Made by a program: the position numbers and the translations under genes. A DNA stretch of 7,322 bases from Kiritimatiellales bacterium (lineage in GTDB: Bacteria > Verrucomicrobiota > Kiritimatiellia > Kiritimatiellales > Pontiellaceae). The notes under the pieces are model-generated. The model saw only the letters and a program-made list of their open reading frames with translations. It did not search any database and was not told where the DNA came from. The stretch lies in the NCBI GenBank assembly GCA_015486775.1, contig WFRA01000176.1, forward strand, positions 1 to 7,322. Reading direction: 5' to 3'. Every line of letters begins with the position of its first letter. Position 1 is the first letter of the stretch. Shown one piece after another: positions 1-6,530 of the stretch.

Positions 1-198
1 CTCAACACCATCATGATCGACGGCACCGGCATGTGCGGCGGATGCCGCGTCTCCGTCGGCAACGAAACCAAGTTTGTCTGCGTTGACGGCCCCGAGTTCG
101 ACGGTCACCTTGTCGACTTCGACAACATGATCAGCCGCCTCGGCTCCTACAGAAAGCAGGAAACCCAAGCCCACAAATGCCGACTCGAAAATGCCTAG
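1..198 (+). CDS. nfnA: NfnA-type ferredoxin-NADP+ oxidoreductase alpha subunit, C-terminal end (5' truncated by window)
   Basis: Only the last 65 residues are present; the frame is open from base 1 and ends at TAG 196-198. The piece holds the [2Fe-2S] motif of the PyrK/NfnA/sulfide dehydrogenase SudB group: Asp7, Cys12, Cys15 and Cys27 of the visible part (IDGTGMCGGCR, then FVCVDGPEFDGHLVDFD). In PyrK the first ligand is Cys. In NfnA, as I recall from its structures, it is Asp, and the residue here is Asp, which favours NfnA over PyrK. NfnA binds FAD and the [2Fe-2S] cluster and works with NfnB in flavin-based electron bifurcation between NADPH, NADH and ferredoxin in the cytoplasm. The usual partner gene (GltA/NfnB-like) does not follow: the next gene is convergent, only 31 bp away. 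NfnB must therefore lie upstream or elsewhere. No clear terminator is seen in 199-229. Confidence 0.82.
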   Translation, partial: LNTIMIDGTGMCGGCRVSVGNETKFVCVDGPEFDGHLVDFDNMISRLGSYRKQETQAHKCRLENA

Positions 199-229
199 CT
201 CAAAAAGGGTGGGACAAGAAAATGCTACA

Positions 230-2179
230 TTATTTGTAAATTTTTCCGGCGCGGTAGTCCGCCCAGGCGGTTTCGAACCACAGGTTGCTTTCGGGGATCG
301 GCCGACGCTTGACCCAGCGGTTCTTGATTTTTCCGTTGGCGACCACGGTTTCCTGCACCTTGTCCTGGAACGCCTCGTTTTCCGGCAGGAAGCTCCACTC
401 GTCTTTCGCGAGCTGCTTGTGCGCCCGCTGTCCGGAGGGGTCGCGCACCATGGCCGAGCCGCGCGAACCCACGCCGCTCTTCACATGGTGAAGCGTTGCG
501 GCCAGATAGACCCAGTGCGCAAAACAGAGCTGGCGGTTGCGCAGCGCCTGCACGGCCTGGGTCGCGTTCTCTACCTTGCAACCCTGCTCCTCTAGCGCAT
601 CGACCTGCGCCTTCGCCTCCTTGACGGCCTTCTTCAAACCTTCCAAGGACCGGATGTGCGCCCCGGCCCTGCTCATCCGTTCCTGCAGCTCCGCACGAAC
701 CTCGCGCCAGCCGGCATCCGACTTTCCGCAACGCTTCAGAAAGCCGGAAATCTCTTTGATCCCCGCCTTGGCCGCCTTGTTGAAATCGGCCATCTTGAGG
801 TCGCTCTCCGTGTAGACGTTTCCAATAAATTCCGCCGCGCGGATCGAGCCGACCTGCCCGGAGTTGAGCGCCGAGCCGCCGGGGCGGGCCACGCCGTGCG
901 AACCGTTCACCTCGCCCACGGGGAAGAGGTGCTTGATGTTGGTGGACTCCCACCAGGCGTTGCCCGCCAACCCGCCATTGTTGTGCTGGGCGCAGACGGC
1001 CACTTCGAGCATCTCCTGGGTGATGTCGATGCCGTGGTCCTTGTAGAGCGCGATCGCGCCGGGGTTCATGTGCTGCAACCGGGCGATCGGCGTCTTCTGG
1101 AACGCCTTGGAGTTTTCCAAATATTCAAACGCCTCCTTTTCCAATCCCTGGAAGTCGAAGCCTTCCGGATTCTCGCGGAAGTCGAGGAAGACGCGGCGGC
1201 CGTTGAGCGCGGTTTCGATGTAGACAAGGATGTCGACGATTGACGACCCGCCGACAATCTTCTTGGAGTCGAACGGCCATTGGTATCCCTTGAGGAACAC
1301 CATCGAGTTCATTTTTCCAACCTTTGGAAAATAGTCGCGCATGAATTCGCGCGGGTTGCTTTTTCCGTCTGCATCGGTGGAGACGAAGCGGGGAACCACC
1401 TGCATATAGGTTCCAGAAACGTTCCAGCGGAACTTGATGGAGGCGAGGCCATACTGCGCCTCCGGAAGCCCCTGCGCCGTGGCACCGGCCTGGAGCGCAA
1501 GGCCGATGGCACCGGTGTGCACCACCGGATAGACGCTGGTTTTATACAGCCCGCCCGGGCCGCCCACCGCAAAGACAACGTTGTCGGCGGCATAGGCCAC
1601 CAGCTCGCCCTTGGCGTTGAGCGCTAGGGCACCGCAGGCACGATTGTTCGTTGTCAGCAGGCTCACTACGTTGGTCTTTTCCTGTACCGGAATCTTGCGG
1701 CGCTTCACTTCGGCGATTAGTGCGCGGCACATGTCGCGCGAGGTGTAGGGGCCGACGGAGGTTCCGCGCTGCGCGGGGTCGTGGTCGGTCTTGTAGCCGA
1801 TAAACTGGCCGAAGGCATCCTGCGGAAACTTTACGCCGAGGTTGACCAGGTTCAGGAAGCCGCGCGCCGAAACCGCCGCCTCGATCAGCGCCAGGTCGCC
1901 GTGCATGCTGCCCGGCGTGAAAAAGTTTTTGGCCATCGCCAGCGGGGCATCGAGATCGTTGCCGCACATGGCGGATTTGTAGTAGGTCTGCTTGTCGGAA
2001 CCCGTATTGATGGACGTGCCCATCTTGAGCCCTTCGGTAACAATCAGCACATCCTCGATGCCCTGGTTGCGCAGCTGAACCGCCGCATTCAACCCCGCCG
2101 CGCCCGAGCCGATCACCAGCGTATGCACCCGCGTGACCGGAACGGAGGTTTTGCTCATCTTCAATTCACTTTTTTTCAT
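230..2179 (-). CDS. FAD-dependent oxidoreductase, fumarate reductase/succinate dehydrogenase flavoprotein superfamily
   Basis: A 649-residue protein of unknown substrate. The N-terminus has a Rossmann FAD-binding motif, IGSGAAGL (Gly24, Gly26, Gly29). A second FAD contact region is near 201-210 (VVFAVGGPGG). The family block TGAIGLALQAGA is at 222-233. The FAD/active-site end block (AQHNNGGLAGN 397-407, FPVGEVNGSHGVARPGGSAL 419-438) contains His399 and Arg432. Residues about 486-570 form a charged helical C-terminal domain like that of SdhA/FrdA/AprA. The usual VQFHPT motif after the TG block is replaced by EAQYGLAS (240-247), so the normal succinate/fumarate His is absent. There is no signal peptide, heme motif, CxxC pair or membrane segment, so the protein is a soluble cytoplasmic enzyme. 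The start at 2179 has GGAGGAG six bases upstream; an upstream in-frame ATG at 2284 lies inside the preceding hydrolase gene and is rejected. It is the last gene of a three-gene run, 20 bp after the hydrolase stop. Confidence 0.85.
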   Translation of the reverse strand: MKKSELKMSKTSVPVTRVHTLVIGSGAAGLNAAVQLRNQGIEDVLIVTEGLKMGTSINTGSDKQTYYKSAMCGNDLDAPLAMAKNFFTPGSMHGDLALIEAAVSARGFLNLVNLGVKFPQDAFGQFIGYKTDHDPAQRGTSVGPYTSRDMCRALIAEVKRRKIPVQEKTNVVSLLTTNNRACGALALNAKGELVAYAADNVVFAVGGPGGLYKTSVYPVVHTGAIGLALQAGATAQGLPEAQYGLASIKFRWNVSGTYMQVVPRFVSTDADGKSNPREFMRDYFPKVGKMNSMVFLKGYQWPFDSKKIVGGSSIVDILVYIETALNGRRVFLDFRENPEGFDFQGLEKEAFEYLENSKAFQKTPIARLQHMNPGAIALYKDHGIDITQEMLEVAVCAQHNNGGLAGNAWWESTNIKHLFPVGEVNGSHGVARPGGSALNSGQVGSIRAAEFIGNVYTESDLKMADFNKAAKAGIKEISGFLKRCGKSDAGWREVRAELQERMSRAGAHIRSLEGLKKAVKEAKAQVDALEEQGCKVENATQAVQALRNRQLCFAHWVYLAATLHHVKSGVGSRGSAMVRDPSGQRAHKQLAKDEWSFLPENEAFQDKVQETVVANGKIKNRWVKRRPIPESNLWFETAWADYRAGKIYK

Positions 2180-2185
2180 AATCCA

Positions 2186-2192
2186 CTCCTCC
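2186..2192 (-). promoter_or_regulatory. Ribosome binding site deciding the flavoprotein start
   Basis: On the minus strand GGAGGAG lies six bases before the ATG at 2179. It sits in the 20-bp gap after the hydrolase stop (TGA, 2202-2200), supporting the 649-residue form and coupled translation within one mRNA. Confidence 0.85.
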
Positions 2193-2199
2193 AATTCGT

Positions 2200-3015
2200 T
2201 CAAAAACCTTGACGTTCCAGCCACTGGGCACAGAGCTCCCGCCAGTGTCCGACATAGGCGTTCCGCCGATCGTCGATGCTGCACAACCCCAGGCCATGCC
2301 TCCCCTCCGGAAAGAGATGGAGTTCATACTCCACCCCGGCACGACCAAGCGCCTGCGCCATCAAAAAACTGTTTTCCACCGGAACAGCCTCGTCGTTCAC
2401 AGTGTGCCAGAGAAAGACGGGCGGGGTCTTCGGCCCGACCTGTTTTTCCAAGCTAAAGACCTTCCGAGCCTCGTCCGAGGGATTGCCTCCCATCAGATTG
2501 ACCAACGACCCCTCGTGGCAGCTTCCGGGCATCCCCGTCACGACCGGATAGCACATTACGGCCAGGTCGGGACGCGCCGAAACAGAATCGGTGCCATCGC
2601 CAATCGCCAGCTCCGGATCCTCCCACATCACGGCGGCGGAACCGGCCAGATGGGCACCGGCCGAGAAACCAATCACGCCGATGCGGTTTGGATCGACATT
2701 GAACCGCTCCGCATTGATGCGAACCCATTGAATCGCGCGGCGCACATCATGATAGGGCTTCGGGTGGCGTGCGGGGCAAATCGAGTAGTGGAGCACAAAC
2801 GCGCTGATCCCGAGGCCGTTGAGCCACCCGGCCACCGGCTTGGCCTCCTGCGGGGAAAGCGCCTCGTATCCCCCGCCAGGCAAAACAACCATGCAGGGAT
2901 AAGGGCCTCCCGCCTCCTCTTGGACAAACGGAACCAAATGCGGAACATTCTCGGCCTTGAGCGCTGCATCCGGTCTATCCGTCTCCTCATTTTCCCAAAA
3001 CAGTATGTTTTTCAT
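2200..3015 (-). CDS. Alpha/beta-hydrolase, acetyl-xylan-esterase-like (BD-FAE/HSL type)
   Basis: A 271-residue cytoplasmic serine hydrolase without a signal peptide. The oxyanion-hole glycines are in LPGGGYEAL (Gly47-49). The nucleophile elbow is GFSAG with Ser118. The acid is Asp208 in HTVNDEAVP, and the base is His240 in EGRHGLGL. The spacing and the HYSICPARHPKPYHDVRRAI stretch (76-95) are typical of small esterases that remove acetyl or similar acyl groups from sugars and oligosaccharides. This is family knowledge; the real substrate is unknown. The start at 3015 has AGAGG four bases upstream. The gene lies 81 bp downstream of the SDR gene and 20 bp upstream of the flavoprotein gene, all on the same strand, so it is probably cotranscribed. 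Deacylation would fit as an early step before the oxidoreductases act. Confidence 0.87.
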   Translation of the reverse strand: MKNILFWENEETDRPDAALKAENVPHLVPFVQEEAGGPYPCMVVLPGGGYEALSPQEAKPVAGWLNGLGISAFVLHYSICPARHPKPYHDVRRAIQWVRINAERFNVDPNRIGVIGFSAGAHLAGSAAVMWEDPELAIGDGTDSVSARPDLAVMCYPVVTGMPGSCHEGSLVNLMGGNPSDEARKVFSLEKQVGPKTPPVFLWHTVNDEAVPVENSFLMAQALGRAGVEYELHLFPEGRHGLGLCSIDDRRNAYVGHWRELCAQWLERQGF

Positions 3016-3096
3016 ATTTCCTCTCTTTTAGCCTGCATCAATCCGCGGCATGTTATTCCACAAAGTCCATCGCGCACCGATCATCCTGCAAATAAT

Positions 3097-3870
3097 TCAC
3101 AAGCGTGGAAGCGTGAAGCCGCCGTCGACAGTGATGACCTGCCCGGTGGAATAGGCGATGTCGCCCCGCGCCATCATGGCGGCCGCCTTGGCGATGTCTT
3201 CGGGCAGCCCCCAGCGGCTCTGCACCAGGATGCCTTCGTTGAAAATGAGGTTGTCGTATTTTTCGGTCACGACGGCGGTCATGTCGGTCTTGATGATGCC
3301 GGGGCGGATTTCGTAGACCGGGATGTCGAACTCCCCGAGGCGCACGGCAAAGAGCTGGGTCATCATGCTCATCCCGGCTTTGGAAACGCAGTATTCGCCG
3401 CGGCTCGGCGACGCCACGCCCGACGACATCGAGGCAATGTTGATGATGCACCCGTCGAATTCCGCGCTGGCCTTCTTCTGCTCGATCATCCAGTTGGCGA
3501 CGGTCTGCGTCAGGAAATACGGTCCCTGGAGATTAATCTTCATCACCCACTCGTAGCTCTCCTCGGTGGCTTCGAGAATGTCGGCGCGCACGCGCGGCGC
3601 AACCCCGGCGTTGTTGACGAGCACGTCGAGCCGGCCAAATTTTTCCCGGATGCTCTCGAGCATGGTTTTCCGGCCCTCGGAAGACGACACGTCGGCGCGG
3701 CAATAGAGCACCTCCGCCCCGGCGGCTTTGAGCTGCCCGAGCGCCTCCGCAACCACGGACTCCTCGTGGATGTCCATCACCGCAATGTCAAAATTTTCCG
3801 CCGCGAGTTTTTTGGCGATGCCGAACCCGATCCCGCGCCCGGCTCCTGTAATCAATACTGTTTTTTTCAT
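3097..3870 (-). CDS. Short-chain dehydrogenase/reductase (FabG-like, NAD(P)-dependent)
   Basis: A 257-residue classical SDR of normal length. The cofactor motif TGAGRGIG is at 8-15. NNAG is at 86-89, and the catalytic set is Asn113, Ser147, Tyr160 and Lys164 (GEYCVSKAG). RPG is at 189-191 and the C-terminal TGQVITVDGG at 242-251. Asp33 at the end of the second beta strand (VMDIHE) suggests NAD(H) rather than NADP(H). Such proteins are often named 3-ketoacyl-ACP reductase, but members of this subgroup in catabolic clusters usually oxidise sugar or polyol hydroxyls. The start at 3870 is chosen because AAAGGGA lies just upstream and the glycine motif follows at normal distance; an in-frame ATG at 3903 would add 11 residues not typical of the family. 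It is the first enzyme gene of the minus-strand run, 189 bp downstream of the regulator gene. Confidence 0.9.
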   Translation of the reverse strand: MKKTVLITGAGRGIGFGIAKKLAAENFDIAVMDIHEESVVAEALGQLKAAGAEVLYCRADVSSSEGRKTMLESIREKFGRLDVLVNNAGVAPRVRADILEATEESYEWVMKINLQGPYFLTQTVANWMIEQKKASAEFDGCIINIASMSSGVASPSRGEYCVSKAGMSMMTQLFAVRLGEFDIPVYEIRPGIIKTDMTAVVTEKYDNLIFNEGILVQSRWGLPEDIAKAAAMMARGDIAYSTGQVITVDGGFTLPRL

Positions 3871-3917
3871 GGTTCCCTTTCTGTTTTTAACAACCGCCAA
3901 CAAACACGAAAGCTTTG

Positions 3918-3989
3918 GATCACGAATCTGCGCGAATTTCGCGAATTATTATAATTTTCTGATTCGTGCGATTCGCGTGATTCGCGATC
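3918..3989. repeat. Large imperfect inverted repeat with 9-bp periodic arms
   Basis: The left arm is three 9-bp units, CACGAATCT, GCGCGAATT and TCGCGAATT (3921-3947). The right arm is three 9-bp units, GATTCGTGC, GATTCGCGT and GATTCGCGA (3961-3987). The ends GATC (3918-3921) and GATC (3986-3989) close the structure. The arms are largely complementary with a one-base shift. The AT-rich loop holds ATTATAAT, which reads TATAAT on both strands (3948-3955). It occupies the gap upstream of the SDR gene. It may be a dispersed intergenic repeat, and its loop could also serve as a -10 box, though no good -35 box is visible. Confidence 0.8.
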
Positions 3990-4059
3990 TATTTCTTCCA
4001 TTTTTGGTTATGGCTCTGCTTCTTTGGTTTATTCGTGGTTCAACCGCTCTTCTTCATGG

Positions 4060-4608
4060 TTAGAATCTTTTCTGTTTCCGGATGTGCTGGATGATGATCC
4101 GGCAATCCTCGAGTACTTCGTAGGTATGCTCGAAGACGGCATCGAACTGGAGGCAGTCGCCTGCGGAAAGCACATGGCTTTCGTGGGGTAGGTCGATTCG
4201 CACCTGGCCTGCCAGCACCCAGCAGATTTCAAAATCGTCGCGATGCGCATCGGGGTTGGATCGCTTCGCCCCCCTGGGTGCCTCGGCAAAGAAGCATCTG
4301 GCATTGGAAAACTCGATCTGCCGAAAGTGGAAATCCCCGGCAATGCGATCCGTCTCCCGCTTGCATTGCGCCGTGCGCGACTCCACCAGCGCCAGCAGTT
4401 CGGCCGCCGTCAGTCCGAACGCCCGCGCCAGCCGGAAAAGCGTTTTTAGCTCGGCCGCGCTCTGGTTGCGCTCCAGCTTGGAAATCACCGCCGAAGAGAT
4501 TCCCGTCCGCTCCGAAAGGTCGGCGATCGTCATTCCCGCGCGCTTGCGCAGATCGCGCAGCACCGAAAAATTGTACATCTCCGGGGTATATTCGAGTTGC
4601 CCTTCCAT
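4060..4608 (-). CDS. XRE-family transcriptional regulator with C-terminal cupin domain
   Basis: A 182-residue DNA-binding regulator. The helix-turn-helix of the Cro/CI type spans about residues 16-75 (LRDLRKRAGMTIADLSERTG, then ISSAVISKLERNQS). A linker of about 20 residues leads to a cupin domain at about 94-175, with possible metal ligands His122, Glu127 and His161. Proteins of this build bind a small effector in the cupin and usually repress or activate the adjacent catabolic operon and themselves. The start is uncertain. ATG 4608 has no clear Shine-Dalgarno site; ATG 4578 (MYNFSVLRDLRK) begins closer to the HTH but has GGAG directly abutting it. A longer in-frame reading back to 4719 would cross the divergent promoter and overlap the cupin gene, so it is rejected. 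The gene lies head-to-head with the cupin gene and points toward the SDR-esterase-flavoprotein run. Confidence 0.86.
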   Translation of the reverse strand: MEGQLEYTPEMYNFSVLRDLRKRAGMTIADLSERTGISSAVISKLERNQSAAELKTLFRLARAFGLTAAELLALVESRTAQCKRETDRIAGDFHFRQIEFSNARCFFAEAPRGAKRSNPDAHRDDFEICWVLAGQVRIDLPHESHVLSAGDCLQFDAVFEHTYEVLEDCRIIIQHIRKQKRF

Positions 4609-4681
4609 TTGGTCAACGTAGCACTTGACATTTTTCCTTGGCAATATATTTTCACCCAATATTTGCAATTGGAGAAAAAGC
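4609..4681. promoter_or_regulatory. Divergent promoter/operator region between regulator and cupin genes
   Basis: This 73-bp AT-rich gap must hold the promoter of the plus-strand pair and probably that of the regulator. A consensus -35 box TTGACA (4625-4630) is followed after 16 bases by TATTTT (4647-4652), or after 14 bases by TATATT (4645-4650). Two dyads are present: GTCAA-N8-TTGAC (4612-4629), overlapping the -35 box, and CCAAT-N7-ATTGG (4656-4672), overlapping the expected transcription start and the cupin ribosome site. Either could be the operator of the XRE regulator. No convincing -35/-10 pair was found for the minus strand. Confidence 0.6.
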
Positions 4682-5146
4682 ATGGTTGTTGGAGATCTGA
4701 ACAAAATCGAAGGTCGCACCTACCCGGCGCGGCGGCTGACACAAAACCTCGTGGGCGGCGCTTCGCCCGTGCAGTGCGAAAACTTTTGCATGGGCTACGT
4801 GACGCTTGACCCCAACGGCGGCCAGGTGCCATGGCACAACCAGGAGTCGGAGGAGGTCTACTTTGTCATCTCCGGAAAAACCGAGATGTGCCTCGGCGGA
4901 GAGCGCATGGAAATGACCGCCGGGCAGATTGTCCAGATCCCGCCGGGCGTGTTCCACCAGATGACCAATATTGGCGACGAACCCGCCCACTTTATCTACT
5001 GCTACGGCCCGGCGGGCGACGTCGCCCACTGGCGGCAGGAGCTGGCCGGAACCCTTCCAAAGGCTGGAACCGACGTTCCCGCACTCCCCGAAGGCGCACA
5101 ACCCCAATGCACCGAAATGCCCGAGGGCGGGCCGATTATCATATGA
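4682..5146 (+). CDS. Small cupin-domain protein
   Basis: A 154-residue single-domain cupin. Motif 1 reads G46, His52, Asn53, Gln54, Glu58 and Gly65 (VPWHNQESEEVYFVISG). The second His of the usual HxH is Gln. Motif 2 fits the consensus exactly: Gly81, Pro87, Gly89, His92, Asn96 (GQIVQIPPGVFHQMTN). His52, Glu58 and His92 could hold a metal ion. A proline- and glutamate-rich tail of about 35 residues (116-154) follows the barrel. No signal peptide is seen, so it is cytoplasmic. Cupins in such clusters act as sugar isomerases, dioxygenases or ligand binders; which applies here is not visible. The start at 4682 is set by GGAG (4671-4674), seven bases upstream. An in-frame TTG at 4625 falls on the -35 box and is rejected. 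The Gfo/Idh gene follows after 87 bp on the same strand. Confidence 0.86.
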   Translation: MVVGDLNKIEGRTYPARRLTQNLVGGASPVQCENFCMGYVTLDPNGGQVPWHNQESEEVYFVISGKTEMCLGGERMEMTAGQIVQIPPGVFHQMTNIGDEPAHFIYCYGPAGDVAHWRQELAGTLPKAGTDVPALPEGAQPQCTEMPEGGPIII

Positions 5147-5149
5147 ATA

Positions 5150-5220
5150 ACGAATATCGAACAAGGAATGCCGAATTTCGAAGAGACAACTAACAACCAT
5201 CAACTTAACAACTAACTCAA
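5150..5220. repeat. CGAAT/TCGAA repeat and AAC-rich spacer between cupin and Gfo/Idh genes
   Basis: The motif CGAAT-N-TCGAA is present twice, at 5151-5161 (CGAATATCGAA) and 5172-5182 (CGAATTTCGAA), 21 bases apart. It is followed by a low-complexity stretch of ACAAC/TAACAAC pieces (5186-5220). The composition is unlike the GC-rich genes on both sides. It looks like a dispersed intergenic repeat inserted between two cotranscribed genes. Confidence 0.55.
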
Positions 5221-5227
5221 CCGGAGG
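5221..5227 (+). promoter_or_regulatory. Ribosome binding site deciding a GTG start
   Basis: CCGGAGG lies six bases before GTG 5234. The in-frame TTG at 5228 directly touches the site and cannot be the start. This fixes the Gfo/Idh protein at 392 residues. Confidence 0.8.
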
Positions 5228-5233
5228 TTGAAA

Positions 5234-6412
5234 GTGGAAACAAAACGTATTGGAATCATCATGAACGGCGTGACCGGGCGCATGGGCACCAACCAGCACC
5301 TCGCACGCTCCATCAGTGCTATCATCAAGCAGGGCGGCATCAAGGTCGGCAACGACTTGACCATCATGCCCGACCCGATCCTGACTGGGCGGCGCGAATA
5401 CGCCCTCAAGGAGCTGGCCGAAAAATATGGAAACGAAGCCCGAGGCGAAGCCTACAAATATACCACCGACGTGCAGGGCGCGCTCGACGGAAAGTATGGC
5501 GACTACGAAATCTTCTTCGATGCCTCCGGCACGCTCCAGCGCGCCAACTTTGTCGAAATGGCCGTCAAGGCCGGCAAGGCCATCTACTGCGAAAAGCCCA
5601 CCGCCACCAAGACCGCCGAGGCCGTCCGCCTCGCCAAGCTCGTCGACGGCGCGGGACTGAAAAACGGCGTGGTGCAGGACAAGCTCTGGCTGCCTGGCTT
5701 CCGCAAAATAAAAATGCTCAAGGAGCTCGGCTTCTTCGGCAAGATTCTCTCCGTCAAGGGCGACTTTGGCTACTGGGTATTCACCGGCATAGATCTCGAC
5801 CAGCCCGCCCAGCGCCCGAGTTGGAACTATCGCGCCGAGGATGGCGGCGGCATGATGATCGACATGTTCTGCCATTGGCGCTATGTGATCGACAACGTCT
5901 TCGGCCCGGTCAAGAGCCTCGTCGCCCACGGTTCGATCGATCTCCCCGAACGCCGCGCCGAGGACGGCACCCCGTTCAAGTGCACCGCCGACGACTCCGC
6001 CTATGCCATGTTCCTGCTCGAAGACGGAACCATGGTGCAGTTCAACAGCTCCTGGTGTACCCGCGTCCGCCGCGACGACCTGCTGACCGTGCATGTCGAT
6101 GGAGTGAAGGGTTCCGCCGTCGCCGGCCTGCGCGAAGTCAAGACGCAGTCCGCAGCCAACACGCCCAAGCCCGTCTGGAACCCCGACGTTCCCCAGACCA
6201 TCGACTTCCTCGGCGGCTGGGAGGATGTGCCCAACAACATCGAATACGACAACGCCTTCAAGATCCAGTGGGAACTCTTCATCAAGCATGTTGTGTTGGA
6301 TGAAGAGTGGAACTATTCCCTGATGGAAGGCGCGAAAGGCGTCCAGCTCGCCGAGCTCGGCATGCAGAGCTGGAAAGAGCGCAAGTGGGTCGATGTGCCG
6401 GAGCTGGGCTGA
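5234..6412 (+). CDS. Gfo/Idh/MocA-family NAD(P)-dependent oxidoreductase
   Basis: A 392-residue cytoplasmic dehydrogenase starting at GTG. The N-terminal Rossmann domain has an unusual glycine loop, NGVTGRMG (11-18), more like DapB than the common GxGxxG of this superfamily. The family signature YCEKPTA is at 118-124, with Lys121 as the cofactor/catalytic lysine. The C-terminal domain carries GGGMMIDMFCHW (204-215) with Asp210 and His214, matching the family's GGGxxxDxxxH active-site pattern. The FGYWVF and QRPSWNYRAEDGGG stretches are typical of a conserved Gfo/Idh subgroup that keeps this glycine loop. Family members oxidise or reduce sugars, inositols and their keto forms. The substrate here is unknown. 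It shares a strand and probably an mRNA with the cupin gene and is divergent from the regulator. After its stop no terminator with a T run is visible. Confidence 0.9.
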   Translation: METKRIGIIMNGVTGRMGTNQHLARSISAIIKQGGIKVGNDLTIMPDPILTGRREYALKELAEKYGNEARGEAYKYTTDVQGALDGKYGDYEIFFDASGTLQRANFVEMAVKAGKAIYCEKPTATKTAEAVRLAKLVDGAGLKNGVVQDKLWLPGFRKIKMLKELGFFGKILSVKGDFGYWVFTGIDLDQPAQRPSWNYRAEDGGGMMIDMFCHWRYVIDNVFGPVKSLVAHGSIDLPERRAEDGTPFKCTADDSAYAMFLLEDGTMVQFNSSWCTRVRRDDLLTVHVDGVKGSAVAGLREVKTQSAANTPKPVWNPDVPQTIDFLGGWEDVPNNIEYDNAFKIQWELFIKHVVLDEEWNYSLMEGAKGVQLAELGMQSWKERKWVDVPELG

Positions 6413-6530
6413 CGCAACTTTCGGATACCCCACATCTGCTGTAAAATAGCAAGGGCAGGATTTTGCTTCACGCCGCCCCGCCTCCCCGTCCCGGGTAGGC
6501 GGGCACTACATCATCTCCCAGGGAACGAAT

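Noticed and set aside
2180..2284. Upstream ATG extending the flavoprotein by 35 residues
   Set aside because: The extension lies mostly inside the hydrolase gene, has no family likeness, and ATG 2179 has a strong GGAGGAG site.
2209..3954. A 581-codon open frame on the plus strand opposite the esterase and SDR genes
   Set aside because: It is antisense to two genes with complete catalytic motifs, is rich in Arg, His, Pro and Gly as expected from GC-rich shadows, and has no family likeness or ribosome site.
4530..4631. Short frame MSSATLTKWKG... starting at 4631 on the minus strand, with AAGGA just upstream
   Set aside because: It ends after about 33 codons inside the regulator gene in another frame, with no recognisable content. 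A leader-peptide role is conceivable but unsupported.
4652..6433. A 593-codon open frame on the minus strand opposite the cupin and Gfo/Idh genes
   Set aside because: It is a shadow of two well-supported genes and runs through the intergenic repeat and the divergent promoter.
6477..6503. Intrinsic terminator after the Gfo/Idh gene
   Set aside because: The stem is GC-rich but only 7 bp with a 13-base loop and no T run after it.
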